Positions 36,366 through 45,028 of a stretch of 64,000 bases of DNA are shown here, in pieces. A program made the position numbers and the translations under genes. The notes below the pieces were generated by a model. The model saw only the letters and a program-made list of their open reading frames with translations, was not told the origin of the DNA and searched no databases. Within the stretch, counting starts at the first letter, position 1. Each line of letters opens with the position of its first letter. This DNA is from Paenibacillus sp. FSL R10-2734 (GTDB taxonomy: Bacteria; Bacillota; Bacilli; Paenibacillales; Paenibacillaceae), in the NCBI RefSeq assembly GCF_037963865.1, contig NZ_CP150170.1:5952001-6016000 (forward strand), read 5' to 3'.

Positions 36366-37640
36366 CTATGCTAACGATTCCCCGCAGTGATAGACGGCAA
36401 GCCGTCTGATCTTGGGGCTTGCCGTAGCTACGGGCACCCGTAACCGTATTTTCTCTACGCATACCGGAGGGAAGGCGTCGATTTTCTTATGGCCAATCGC
36501 ACTGCCACGCTTCAGCTCCAGCCACACTCCATTGCTATACGCTTCCAGCACGTACCCTTCCACTCTCTCGCCGTAAGCGATGTCCTCCATAATCTCGGCG
36601 TGATCAATCACAGTAGCTGCAGGCAGTTCCAGCTCAACAAGATCTCCGGTACCTGCTGTTACCGCTAGAGCGTTATCGAATCTGCGCTCGATCTCCTTGC
36701 CGAATTCCAACAGTCGCTGCACATCGGCCTCCGGAAACAGCCCGCGGTTGTCAGGGGCTACATTAAGCAGCAAAGTTGCCCCATGGCCGACCGAACGATA
36801 ATAAATATCCATTAGCTGCTCCAGAGACAGCAGCAGATGTTCCTCCTGGGGATGCCAGAACCAGCGGTCTTTACGGATGGGCACATCGCATTCTGCAGGC
36901 ACCCAGCTCGGCGTTCCGGGAAGCCAGTTCAATGAAGCTTCACTGAACATGCTACCCCGCGCAGAATTCGCAGTGTTCCAGCATGGATAAGGAGCAACAC
37001 CATCTTCATTGCCAACCCAACGGATCGTTGGTGCACCCATATTAAATACCATGGCGCCTGGCTGATGGCGCTTGATCAGATCCATAATCCGTCGCCAATC
37101 GTAATTGCGGCCCTCAGATCCTGCGCCGTCAAACCAAATTTCCGTAAGCGGGCCATAGCCCGTAAGTAGCTCTTGCAATTGCAGGGCATAGAAATCATCG
37201 TACGCTTGTAGATCCGCATAACATGGCTCATGTCTATCCCATGGAGACAAATAAATACCAAAGCCGACCCCAAGCTCACGGCAAGCCTCCGCACACTCCT
37301 TGACGACATCACCGCGCCCTTCTTTCCATGGGCTAGAAGCCACAGAATAAGTGCTTGTTGCTGTCGGCCACAGGCAAAATCCGTCATGATGCTTAGCTGT
37401 CAGTATAAAATAACGGAATCCAGCTTCTTTAGCTGTACTAACCCATTGGCGGGCATCCAGATGAAGCGGATTGAAAACCGTAGGTGAATCGTTGCCCTCT
37501 CCCCACTCCTGATCGCAAAACGTATTCATTCCAAAATGGCAGAACATCCCCAGCTCCAGGTCCTGCCAATCCATCTGCTCCCTAGAAGGTAGCGCTGCTT
37601 GCTCTTCCGGCTTGTTCTGTGAAGATATGCTTTCCATCAT
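36366..37640 (-). CDS. GH29 alpha-L-fucosidase
   Basis: Cytoplasmic fucosidase of 424 residues. The family features are the early LGMFCHFGMNTF segment, ILTAKHHDGFCLWPT, GIYLSPWDRHEPCY, and the nucleophile Asp171 in EIWFDGAG. A C-terminal sandwich begins around residue 330. I placed the start at ATG 37640 behind GGAGAG; the frame runs 30 codons further upstream into the intergenic hairpin. It would release L-fucose that can feed the fucose operon at 52-57 kb. The specificity (1,2 or 1,3/4 linkage) is not readable. Confidence 0.93.
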   Translation of the reverse strand: MMESISSQNKPEEQAALPSREQMDWQDLELGMFCHFGMNTFCDQEWGEGNDSPTVFNPLHLDARQWVSTAKEAGFRYFILTAKHHDGFCLWPTATSTYSVASSPWKEGRGDVVKECAEACRELGVGFGIYLSPWDRHEPCYADLQAYDDFYALQLQELLTGYGPLTEIWFDGAGSEGRNYDWRRIMDLIKRHQPGAMVFNMGAPTIRWVGNEDGVAPYPCWNTANSARGSMFSEASLNWLPGTPSWVPAECDVPIRKDRWFWHPQEEHLLLSLEQLMDIYYRSVGHGATLLLNVAPDNRGLFPEADVQRLLEFGKEIERRFDNALAVTAGTGDLVELELPAATVIDHAEIMEDIAYGERVEGYVLEAYSNGVWLELKRGSAIGHKKIDAFPPVCVEKIRLRVPVATASPKIRRLAVYHCGESLA

Positions 37641-37685
37641 TTCTATACTCTCCTGTATGTTTGTGTAAGCCCAATGTATAAATAA

Positions 37686-37720
37686 GGCTTTGGAAAGCCG
37701 GTTGATGACCTTCCAAAGCC
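37686..37720 (-). terminator. Intercistronic hairpin between SBP and GH29 genes
   Basis: On the minus strand GGCTTTGGAAG pairs with CTTTCCAAAGCC, followed by TTATTT. It lies inside an operon and may act as an attenuator or 3' stabiliser that lets the binding protein be made in excess. Confidence 0.65.
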
Positions 37721-37756
37721 CCGTCCACAACTTGGGATACCTCGCTTATTCCCTAT

Positions 37757-39154
37757 TTATTTGATGACACCTTTTTCGTTGATAATTTTTGTTGCTTCAT
37801 CAACCATCCATTGCTGCACCTTATCAATCGATTCATCTCCAAGCATAAATCTGCTGAAGCCATCATCGATAATTTTGGTCAATTCAGAAGTTGCTGTCGT
37901 CATCACTTGTGCACCGTCGAGGTACTGAATTTCGCTATCAAAGAGTGTATATTTGAGCGAATCCATATCATACATATCTTCTTTGCCAGCGACCAATTTG
38001 GTCAGCAAGGTCTCATTATCAGCTTTTTTATAACCGGAGAATTCCAGTCTGTTATCACTCACAGCTGTCGACATAAATCTCATCAGTTTAAAGGAAGCCT
38101 CTTTGTTCTTTGAAGTTGCGCCCAGCGCCAGCATGTTGCCGCTTGTGAAGTATTTGCCCTCGTATTCTTTCGGTTCCGATCCTGCAGGAGGCACCGGTAC
38201 CGGAGCAAAGGCTGTCTTAAATGCATGCGGATACTGTTCGGTGTTACCTGGATCAGCAATCGTCCAGTTGCCAGCCAGGATCATAGCGGCTTCTTCATTG
38301 AAGAATTCGGTACGATAGTTAAGCTTAGCGGCAAGAGCGTCCGCGTAAGATTTCGCAGACTTATCGGCAGACTCCATATCTTTACGCAGCTGGAAGAAGT
38401 ATTTATATGTCGGATCCGCGAAAATGGTCGTTCCATCACCATACACAAACGGATCTTTCATCATCGTTTGGGCTGGAGCGTTCATGTACAGCTCCCAGGT
38501 GTGGAAGTAAGTGCCGTAACGTTTATCTACGCCTTCGCCTTTGGTCAGTTTTTTAGCATAGTCGCGGTAGTCATCCCATGTCCAGCCAAAGGTAGGTACA
38601 GGCAGCCCAGCTTCATCCAGTGCATCTTTGTTCAGCATCACATAGTTGCTGCTCTTGGTATATTGCATCCCATAATATTTGTTGTCGACCTTAGCATTCA
38701 CATAATATTCATCCTCAGGAACGAGGTTATCTTTCTCATAAAGTTCATTCAACGGGGCAAGTGCTCCCCGAGTCGCACGTTCAAGCACCCCTCCCAAGCT
38801 TGGCACCTGAACAACGTCAATCGCCTCGCCAGAAGAAATCAGGAAGTCGAGCTTCTTCAGCATCTCTACAGAATCACCGGGAACGAGTGTCACATGCTCT
38901 ACCTTAATGTCTGGGTTCTGATCCATAAATTCCTGCAGCATGGCATCGGTGCCAGCCGACTGAGCTTCATTGTCCCAGTTGTAATACTTGATGGCGACTT
39001 GCTTGTCCACCTTGGCATTCCCCGCATTCGTACTGGCGTCAGCATTGCCATTCTTCTCCGAATTTCCGGAATTTCCACAAGCGCTTAGTGTTAAGGAAAC
39101 CGCGAGCATGGAGCCCAGTACAACGGATAATCTTTTTTTGCTTTTTGTTTTCAT
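37757..39154 (-). CDS. Extracellular sugar-binding lipoprotein (second glycan locus)
   Basis: Solute-binding lipoprotein of about 465 residues. The signal peptide KKRLSVVLGSMLAVSLTLSAC ends in a lipobox; Ser/Asn/Gly-rich sequence then leads into the VAIKYYNWDNEAQSAGTDAM domain. The size suggests oligosaccharide binding. I placed the start at ATG 39154 behind GGGGGG. It follows the two permease genes after a 141-bp gap that contains its own motif copies, so it likely has a separate promoter. No ATPase is linked. Confidence 0.93.
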   Translation of the reverse strand: MKTKSKKRLSVVLGSMLAVSLTLSACGNSGNSEKNGNADASTNAGNAKVDKQVAIKYYNWDNEAQSAGTDAMLQEFMDQNPDIKVEHVTLVPGDSVEMLKKLDFLISSGEAIDVVQVPSLGGVLERATRGALAPLNELYEKDNLVPEDEYYVNAKVDNKYYGMQYTKSSNYVMLNKDALDEAGLPVPTFGWTWDDYRDYAKKLTKGEGVDKRYGTYFHTWELYMNAPAQTMMKDPFVYGDGTTIFADPTYKYFFQLRKDMESADKSAKSYADALAAKLNYRTEFFNEEAAMILAGNWTIADPGNTEQYPHAFKTAFAPVPVPPAGSEPKEYEGKYFTSGNMLALGATSKNKEASFKLMRFMSTAVSDNRLEFSGYKKADNETLLTKLVAGKEDMYDMDSLKYTLFDSEIQYLDGAQVMTTATSELTKIIDDGFSRFMLGDESIDKVQQWMVDEATKIINEKGVIK

Positions 39155-39229
39155 TTTATTTCCCCCCGCACTGAATTTTAAGTATAGTGCCTTGTTCATT
39201 TCTTATTATAGGCACCCGCTATATAGGCT

Positions 39230-39277
39230 AAGTGCACAATTTTGCTGTTGTAGGATCACATTTTTGACTTTTACTAC
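39230..39277. promoter_or_regulatory. Two diverged copies of the 27-bp locus motif before the SBP gene
   Basis: AGTGCACAATTTTGCTGTTG (39231-39250) and GATCACATTTTTGACTTTTA (39254-39273) resemble the motif found before the permease and GH88 genes (core TGTGCA-N2-ATTTTGAC-N-TTTGT). The second copy lies 100 nt before the SBP start. Same orientation relative to the genes in all cases. Confidence 0.55.
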
Positions 39278-39295
39278 TTATCACACAACCGTTGG

Positions 39296-40132
39296 TCAGC
39301 CCTTTACGCCACCAAGGGAGATTCCGTTAATGACTTGCTTTTGCAGGGCAATGAACACGATGACCAGCGGGATGATCGCCGAAACGGCTGCTGTCATCAT
39401 AATCGCATAGTTGTTCGAATAATCGTCCCGGAATAGTGTCATGCCGAGTGGGATAGTGTACAAATTCTTGTTTAGCAAGAAGATCAGCGGATTCTGGTAA
39501 TCATTCCAGGTCCAGATAAATTTAATGATCGCCACCGTAGCGAGCACCGGTTTGCAGAGTGGAATAATGATAGACCAGAATATCCGCAAATGGCCTGCAC
39601 CGTCAATTCGCGCCGCTTCAATATATTCGTCGCTGACACCCATCATAAATTGACGCAGCAGGAACGTGAAGTAGATGGAGAACATGCTCATTAATATGAT
39701 AGCTGCATGAGTATCATAAAGACCGAACCAGCGAATCAGCAGAAAGCGTGGAATCAGCGTAGCCTGGTCAGGAATAATCATGAACGACAGCAGCGCCAGA
39801 AATACCATATTTCGTCCTTTGAACTTAATTTTGGTCAAGGCGTACGCTGACATAGATGAAATGATAAGTGTGATTAAGGTCGTAATAATCGCAACTTTAA
39901 AGGAATTTAAATAGAAATGAGAAAAAGGTACTCGTCCCATCCAAACCATCTTGAAATTATACGCTACATTGATCTTCTCGGGAATCCATTGGATCGGGAA
40001 GCGCATAACATCCTTCTCATATTTAAAGGCTGCGGAAATCATCCAGATCAGCGGGATAAGAAATACGATGGACAAAGCCCCCATGATGCTGGTAGTGATC
40101 ACTCTGGACATATTTTTTCTAATCAGTTGCAT
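39296..40132 (-). CDS. Carbohydrate ABC transporter permease (MalG type)
   Basis: Permease of 278 residues with six helices. The EAA loop is EYIEAARIDGAGHLRIFWSIIIPLCKP, and the C-terminus QKQVINGISLGGVKG is the typical MalG tail. It lies 15 bp after the MalF-type gene. The cargo is presumably the oligosaccharide degraded by the linked GH88, lyase, GH29 and GH35 enzymes. Confidence 0.93.
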   Translation of the reverse strand: MQLIRKNMSRVITTSIMGALSIVFLIPLIWMISAAFKYEKDVMRFPIQWIPEKINVAYNFKMVWMGRVPFSHFYLNSFKVAIITTLITLIISSMSAYALTKIKFKGRNMVFLALLSFMIIPDQATLIPRFLLIRWFGLYDTHAAIILMSMFSIYFTFLLRQFMMGVSDEYIEAARIDGAGHLRIFWSIIIPLCKPVLATVAIIKFIWTWNDYQNPLIFLLNKNLYTIPLGMTLFRDDYSNNYAIMMTAAVSAIIPLVIVFIALQKQVINGISLGGVKG

Positions 40133-40147
40133 GTTAGTCTCCCTCCT

Positions 40148-41077
40148 TTATTCTTCATTTCTCATTTTCCAGGTAGCTGCGGTGATCAAGCCGATGACGG
40201 CGAATAGCAGCCAGGAAATTGCAGAAGCATAGCCCATGTTGTAGTATTTGAACCCTTCCTCATAGATCCTGAACACAAGCACGGTAGAAGAATTGTTCGG
40301 GCCACCTTCGGTCAAAAAGGCGATGATATCGAACACCTTGAACGAGCCAATCAACATGGTTATAAGCAAGAAGAACGTGGTTGGACGCAGCATCGGAACC
40401 GTGATGGAAAAGAATTTTTTCAGCGCGTTGGCTCCGTCAATTTCGGCGGCTTCGTAGATTTCATCGGAAATATTCGTTAAGCCGGCCATATAGATAATAA
40501 TGGTGTAACCCAGACTCGCCCAAGAACTGATAATAGCAATCGATAACAGTGAAGTCTTCGGATCGACCAGCCATTTCGGAGGACTGGAAATTCCAAGCTC
40601 CATCAGGAACTGATTGATCGGCCCAAGGGATGGATGGAACAATGCGCTCCATACGGCGGCAATTGCAATGATTGAAGAAATATAAGGGATAAAGAAGGCT
40701 ACTTTGAAATAATTTTTGAGAAATACACTGTTTTGAATCAATGCCGCCAGCACCAAAGCAATCGCAATCGGTATCGGCACGGTCATAATCATATAAATGG
40801 CATTGTTCTTCAAAGCTTGAATGATGCTCGGATCATGGAACATTTTGATATAGTTATCCAATCCGATAAACTCGATCCCTTGAACCCCCGACAATAGATC
40901 CCATTTCGAGAAGCTTAAATAAAGTGAGAATCCAAGTGCAAACACATTAAGAAAAAGCATCCCGACAATTTCCGGGGCTAGAAACAGCCACCCGGTCAAA
41001 GCCTCTTTCCGCTGCGGAGTCCAGAACTTCCGCTTCTCCTGCAGAATTTTTGGCACAGGTTGTTTTGCAGCCTCCAC
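40148..41077 (-). CDS. Carbohydrate ABC transporter permease (MalF type)
   Basis: Permease of 309 residues with an N-terminal cytoplasmic tail and six helices (first LFLAPEIVGMLFLNVFALG). The EAA loop is EIYEAAEIDGANALKKFFSITVPMLRP. It heads the two-permease unit. A near-identical copy of the GH88-upstream motif lies 79 nt before its start, implying common control by the adjacent response regulator. Confidence 0.93.
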   Translation of the reverse strand: MEAAKQPVPKILQEKRKFWTPQRKEALTGWLFLAPEIVGMLFLNVFALGFSLYLSFSKWDLLSGVQGIEFIGLDNYIKMFHDPSIIQALKNNAIYMIMTVPIPIAIALVLAALIQNSVFLKNYFKVAFFIPYISSIIAIAAVWSALFHPSLGPINQFLMELGISSPPKWLVDPKTSLLSIAIISSWASLGYTIIIYMAGLTNISDEIYEAAEIDGANALKKFFSITVPMLRPTTFFLLITMLIGSFKVFDIIAFLTEGGPNNSSTVLVFRIYEEGFKYYNMGYASAISWLLFAVIGLITAATWKMRNEE

Positions 41078-41155
41078 GTTGTATCACCTCGACAATTTGA
41101 TTTGTCATTATAGTAATATATCCGCCTTCCGCATGAAGGAGTGATTATGACCCGA

Positions 41156-41182
41156 GATGTGCAAGATTTTGACCTTTGTCCG
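41156..41182. promoter_or_regulatory. 27-bp conserved motif before the permease genes
   Basis: GATGTGCA, two variable bases, ATTTTGAC, one variable base, TTTGT, one variable base, CG. It matches the site at 48389-48415 in 23 of 27 positions. It lies 79 nt before the MalF-type start. I propose it as the binding site of the YesN-type regulator of this locus. Confidence 0.65.
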
Positions 41183-41246
41183 TCTCATAGTGTGGTGTAG
41201 CTCAGAAAGCGACTCAGCAGGTTAGTTAAAAGCTCAGACAGTCTAG

Positions 41247-41424
41247 CGGACCCCCTAGTCGTTATTAGCAATAATTCCGCTCATTTGGCAAGCTATCGGA
41301 CTCCAAAGTCGCTATTAGCACGAAAACACCTCATATTGCACATGTTTGATACGAATAATGTCACTGGAGTCCGAAACTCCCCGCAAAAACCAAAATTTGA
41401 TCAAGTAGCTGCATCTGGGTCCGA
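41247..41424. repeat. Symmetric dispersed repeat, copy B
   Basis: CGGAC at 41247 and 41297, then complement GAGTCCGA at 41367 and GGGTCCGA at 41417. The spacing of 50, 70 and 50 bp is identical to copy A at 9222-9400, and AGCTATCGGACTCCA and GAGTCCGAAACTC are also shared. It fills most of the gap between the permease promoter and the response-regulator terminator. No gene was seen in this 41078-41656 gap. Confidence 0.8.
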
Positions 41425-41598
41425 TAGCTCATCGTGATGATACTTTACGAGAATGCGAGCGCACATCAAGTAGCAATGTCGCTTATTGAGTAATCCAGAA
41501 GCTCAACATATGTGAAGCTCACAACAGTGTAAAACAGAGGCGAACAATGCCTCTCATAGCCCCACGCAATGACTCCCAGTCATCCCCCAGGCAGCAAC

Positions 41599-41623
41599 AA
41601 AAAAGCCGCCCTAGATGGGCGGC
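41599..41623 (-). terminator. Terminator of the GH88-lyase-HK-RR unit
   Basis: On the minus strand GCCGCCC-ATCTA-GGGCGGC is followed by six T, just after the response-regulator stop. Confidence 0.95.
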
Positions 41624-41656
41624 GGGTCTATTCAGTATGCCTGAGAATTGCGCTTC

Positions 41657-43240
41657 TCAGCGCACCGAGTGTTTGGATTTATATTCGCTCGGCGTTGTTC
41701 CCACATATTTTTTAAATACTTTTGAAAAATAGGTTCTGTCCGAATAACCCAGACCGACAGCTAGTGATTCCAGATTCTGGCTGGAGATTTTCAGCATTTT
41801 GGTAGCAACCTTCATCTTGTGCTGATGTACATAGTCCGTAAAGGTCAATCCTGTCATGCGCTTGAAGTAACGCGAGAAATAGCTCGGGTCCAGAAACAGA
41901 TAACGGGCCATATCGATTGAAGTGATGTTATCGCCAAGATTCTGGTCGATATATTGCTGGATAAGCTGCAGCTTGGGCTCCTGCGGTGGTGCTCCTGCCA
42001 CCTGCTGCTTACTACCTGTAATCTGCACAAGCTTTCTCTCCACCAGTTCCATCGTATCCTCCAGTGTCCGGGTTTGCACGAGATAGACGAACAGATCCTC
42101 ATCAAACATTAGGCTAGTGAACATCAGCTCGATGCCGCGGAGCATAAAGGATAAATCCCGGACGAAATCGCCCGGATGGATAGCCATAACTTTTGCAGTC
42201 CTAGCGATTTCCTGAAGAGTGCCACGGATAGCTTCAAGATCATTTTTGATCACGGCCCGTTCCATCTGCGGGATATAACTATCCAGAAATCCCTGGGGAG
42301 CAGGCTGGAAGCGAGGGGTAGCGATTTGTAAAGTATCCAGAACCGTATAATCCGCACTCGCGTAGAACTCGCACTTATCCTGGACAATTTGCCGATGGAT
42401 CTGTCCGATTTCCTGCAGCTCTAATTTCTCTGTGACTGCGATGATGCCCGGTTGAATCTTAAGAAGATGGGAGCACTCGGAACACAATCGCTGTAAATAA
42501 TCATAAAAATAAAGACTGGCATTCTGCGCTAGATTCACGCGGTAATTGTACAGAATCACAATATTCTTCTGCTCCAAAAAAGGCGTAATCCCCTCACACG
42601 CTTCGGACAGCTCTAGGGCTATATTGTAGATGGCATATAAAATAAGCGGATACTCTCTCTGCTTGTACCGCTTCTCGAAACTGGAAAAGTGAATACTGAC
42701 CGTGCCCAGCATGAACCACGGGTACGTCCAGGATATGCCGATTTGCGCCGCATAGGCCAGCGTGGTTTCGGGCGGGGCGCCGCCGATCACCCTTTGCAGC
42801 AGATTCTGCCGGAAGAGCTGGCTGTTGTATCCCGTCTCCCCATGCCTAATTAACCCGATCTTCGATTTAAGCAAGCGTACGGACTTAGCAAGGCTTTTCT
42901 CCAATTGTTCTTCCGTAAGCTGGTCCTTGATTAAATAGTCATCCACTTTCAGCTTTACCGCTTGCTGAGCATAATGAAAATCCTCATGACAGGTCAGGAA
43001 AATAATTCTGACCTCCGGCTTCATGCGGGTAAAGCAATCGGCCAGCTCAATCCCGTTCTTTTGTGGCAAGCCAATATCCGTGATCACGATGTCGGGCTGC
43101 ACTTCCTCAAACATTAATAACGCCTTGGCACTGGAATAGGTGCTGCCGACAATCTGCAAGCTATGTGCTTCCCAGTCAATCATCTGCTGAAGCACCCTGA
43201 GCATAGGAACATCATCATCTATGAGCATCACTTTATACAT
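41657..43240 (-). CDS. YesN-type response regulator with AraC DNA-binding domain
   Basis: Response regulator of 527 residues. The receiver domain (1-120) has the acidic pocket at LIDDD, the phosphoacceptor Asp55 in DIVITDIGLPQ, Thr in FLTCH and Lys in YLIKD. A long middle region of unknown fold follows, then an AraC-type double helix-turn-helix (about 425-527: ITSIDMARYLFLDPSYFSRYFKRMTG, then GYSDRTYFSKVFKKYVGTTPSEYK). It overlaps the kinase gene by 13 nt, so the two form one signalling pair. The locus-wide 27-bp motif is the natural candidate for its target. Confidence 0.95.
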   Translation of the reverse strand: MYKVMLIDDDVPMLRVLQQMIDWEAHSLQIVGSTYSSAKALLMFEEVQPDIVITDIGLPQKNGIELADCFTRMKPEVRIIFLTCHEDFHYAQQAVKLKVDDYLIKDQLTEEQLEKSLAKSVRLLKSKIGLIRHGETGYNSQLFRQNLLQRVIGGAPPETTLAYAAQIGISWTYPWFMLGTVSIHFSSFEKRYKQREYPLILYAIYNIALELSEACEGITPFLEQKNIVILYNYRVNLAQNASLYFYDYLQRLCSECSHLLKIQPGIIAVTEKLELQEIGQIHRQIVQDKCEFYASADYTVLDTLQIATPRFQPAPQGFLDSYIPQMERAVIKNDLEAIRGTLQEIARTAKVMAIHPGDFVRDLSFMLRGIELMFTSLMFDEDLFVYLVQTRTLEDTMELVERKLVQITGSKQQVAGAPPQEPKLQLIQQYIDQNLGDNITSIDMARYLFLDPSYFSRYFKRMTGLTFTDYVHQHKMKVATKMLKISSQNLESLAVGLGYSDRTYFSKVFKKYVGTTPSEYKSKHSVR

Positions 43241-44961
43241 CCATATCCCTCTCTCTCCGACAGATTAACCTGATGATTGCTTTTCGGCAAATACAGAGAA
43301 ACGAACACCCCACCCTGCGGCAGATTATGCAGCGACAAGCGGGTATCCTGTCCATAGGTCAGCCTCAGCCTTTGAACTACGTTAATTAACCCGACCCTTT
43401 GATAAGCATCATCCTGTTCATCGTCCTTGTACTGTAACCTGCGGTTCAGTCCCTCCAGGATTTCTGCCCCCGCACCACAGCCATTGTCTTCAACTTCAAT
43501 CATAATCCCGTCAGGAACCGTTCGCGAGCGGACGACAATGCGTGGTGCCGGGTGGTCAACCAGACCGTGGACGATAGCATTTTCTACGAGTGGCTGCAGA
43601 ATAAGCTTAGGAACGATGAGCTTCTCTGTATCCGCTTCCAGATCGACCTCCAGTTCAAGAGGGATTTCGTTGCGGATCTTCATGATGTCGATGTAATGAC
43701 CAAGCAGTTTGCATTCTTCCCGTAAGGTAGCCGGTTCATTAACCTTCAAATAGGCCCGGAGTAGACTCATTAGCGAATCAATGATCCCGCTGTGTAGTTT
43801 ATCTTTGGCCAAAATAAGGCTACATTTGATCGAATTCAGCGTATTGATCAAAAAGTGGGGACGAATCTGCATAAACAACGCCTCTAACTCCATCACTCGC
43901 TTCTGTTCCTGCTCCTGCTCAATGTCGTGAATCAGTCCTTGCAGCTGGTCCAGCATCGTATTCAGCGTCTGCCCCAGCTCAGCGATTTCATCCTTGCCCT
44001 TGACCTCCAGCCTAGCATCAAGATTTCCCATCCCGAACTGGCGCACAACGCGCTGCAGCTTCATGATCGGACTATGCAATCTTTTGGCAATCAGCATGGA
44101 GGTGGCCGAAAAGACAATAAATAAGAGAAGCACCAAGCCAATACCACTATAAAAAGTTCGCGAAATCTGGCCCGACCATTCTTTCTCCGAGGCTTCATAG
44201 ACCAGCTCCCAATTGGATTTGTCGATGGCTCTAGCCGTACGCACGCTTCCTCTCGCTTCCTTACCTTCTGGAGCTAGCTCTGAGTTCCCGGCGATCAGAC
44301 CTCCTCCAGAATCAAACAACGCCAGCTTGCCAAATTCCACCGGCCCGAGCAATTTGTTGAAATAAGCTTCGGGAAGCGAGATGAGAAGCACGGAGACCTG
44401 CTGTTTCTCCCTGTTGTCATAGATTACTCTGGCAATATAGTAGCTGCTGCTTTTACCGGAACCGCTGTCAGCCATCCCAAGCCATTGCAAGGTCTCCGGT
44501 TCGTGAATATTGACACGTCCCATCAGCTTGTCCATGTTGGCATTAATCACGGATAAATTCTCAGTCCCAGAGGAGATTACAAAGTGTTTCCGGTTAACCA
44601 AATACATGCGGATATTATTATTCAACGGCTTAGAGTTGATGAGTGAGAACACATCCTGAATTTGCGTAAAATGTACGTAATCCTGATAGGTGTTCAGCCG
44701 CTCGGTATCTGCAAAGGCCTTCAGATTGGCGCGGAAATTGGTATCGTTTACAATAAAATGAGACGCAAACGTCACATCATCAATAGTCTTGTTTAGTTCG
44801 TCAATCATAACGTTCAGGAAGTTATCGTTGCTGAGCTGCAGCTTTTCTACCATCGTATCCCGAATTAGCACAAAGGAGATGATCGATACTGCAATCAGCG
44901 GGATAAAAATTAGCAAAAGAAATGAAACCTGGATACGTCTATAGTAAGTGAATTTGAACAT
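43228..44961 (-). CDS. YesM-type sensor histidine kinase
   Basis: Membrane sensor kinase of 577 residues. Helix 1 (about 11-32, FLLLIFIPLIAVSIISFVLI) and helix 2 (about 275-297) bracket an extracellular sensing domain of about 240 residues. A HAMP linker (LHSPIMKLQRVVRQFGMGNLD) leads to the His-kinase segment with phospho-His in IRPHFLINTLNSIK and an ATPase domain with ENAIVHGLVDH and VEDNGCGAG. These kinases usually sense sugars or binding proteins at the membrane. GGAGAA precedes the ATG. It lies 67 bp after the lyase gene. Confidence 0.95.
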   Translation of the reverse strand: MFKFTYYRRIQVSFLLLIFIPLIAVSIISFVLIRDTMVEKLQLSNDNFLNVMIDELNKTIDDVTFASHFIVNDTNFRANLKAFADTERLNTYQDYVHFTQIQDVFSLINSKPLNNNIRMYLVNRKHFVISSGTENLSVINANMDKLMGRVNIHEPETLQWLGMADSGSGKSSSYYIARVIYDNREKQQVSVLLISLPEAYFNKLLGPVEFGKLALFDSGGGLIAGNSELAPEGKEARGSVRTARAIDKSNWELVYEASEKEWSGQISRTFYSGIGLVLLLFIVFSATSMLIAKRLHSPIMKLQRVVRQFGMGNLDARLEVKGKDEIAELGQTLNTMLDQLQGLIHDIEQEQEQKRVMELEALFMQIRPHFLINTLNSIKCSLILAKDKLHSGIIDSLMSLLRAYLKVNEPATLREECKLLGHYIDIMKIRNEIPLELEVDLEADTEKLIVPKLILQPLVENAIVHGLVDHPAPRIVVRSRTVPDGIMIEVEDNGCGAGAEILEGLNRRLQYKDDEQDDAYQRVGLINVVQRLRLTYGQDTRLSLHNLPQGGVFVSLYLPKSNHQVNLSEREGYGCIK

Positions 44962-45028
44962 GTTTTCTCCGCGCCTCTCTCATGCTCTTTTCTTTTATTC
45001 TATCAGTCCGTTGTCCAGTATACATGCA

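Noticed and set aside
38225..39088. + strand open frame of 287 codons
   Set aside because: It is antisense to the sugar-binding lipoprotein gene, with no ribosome site or recognisable product.
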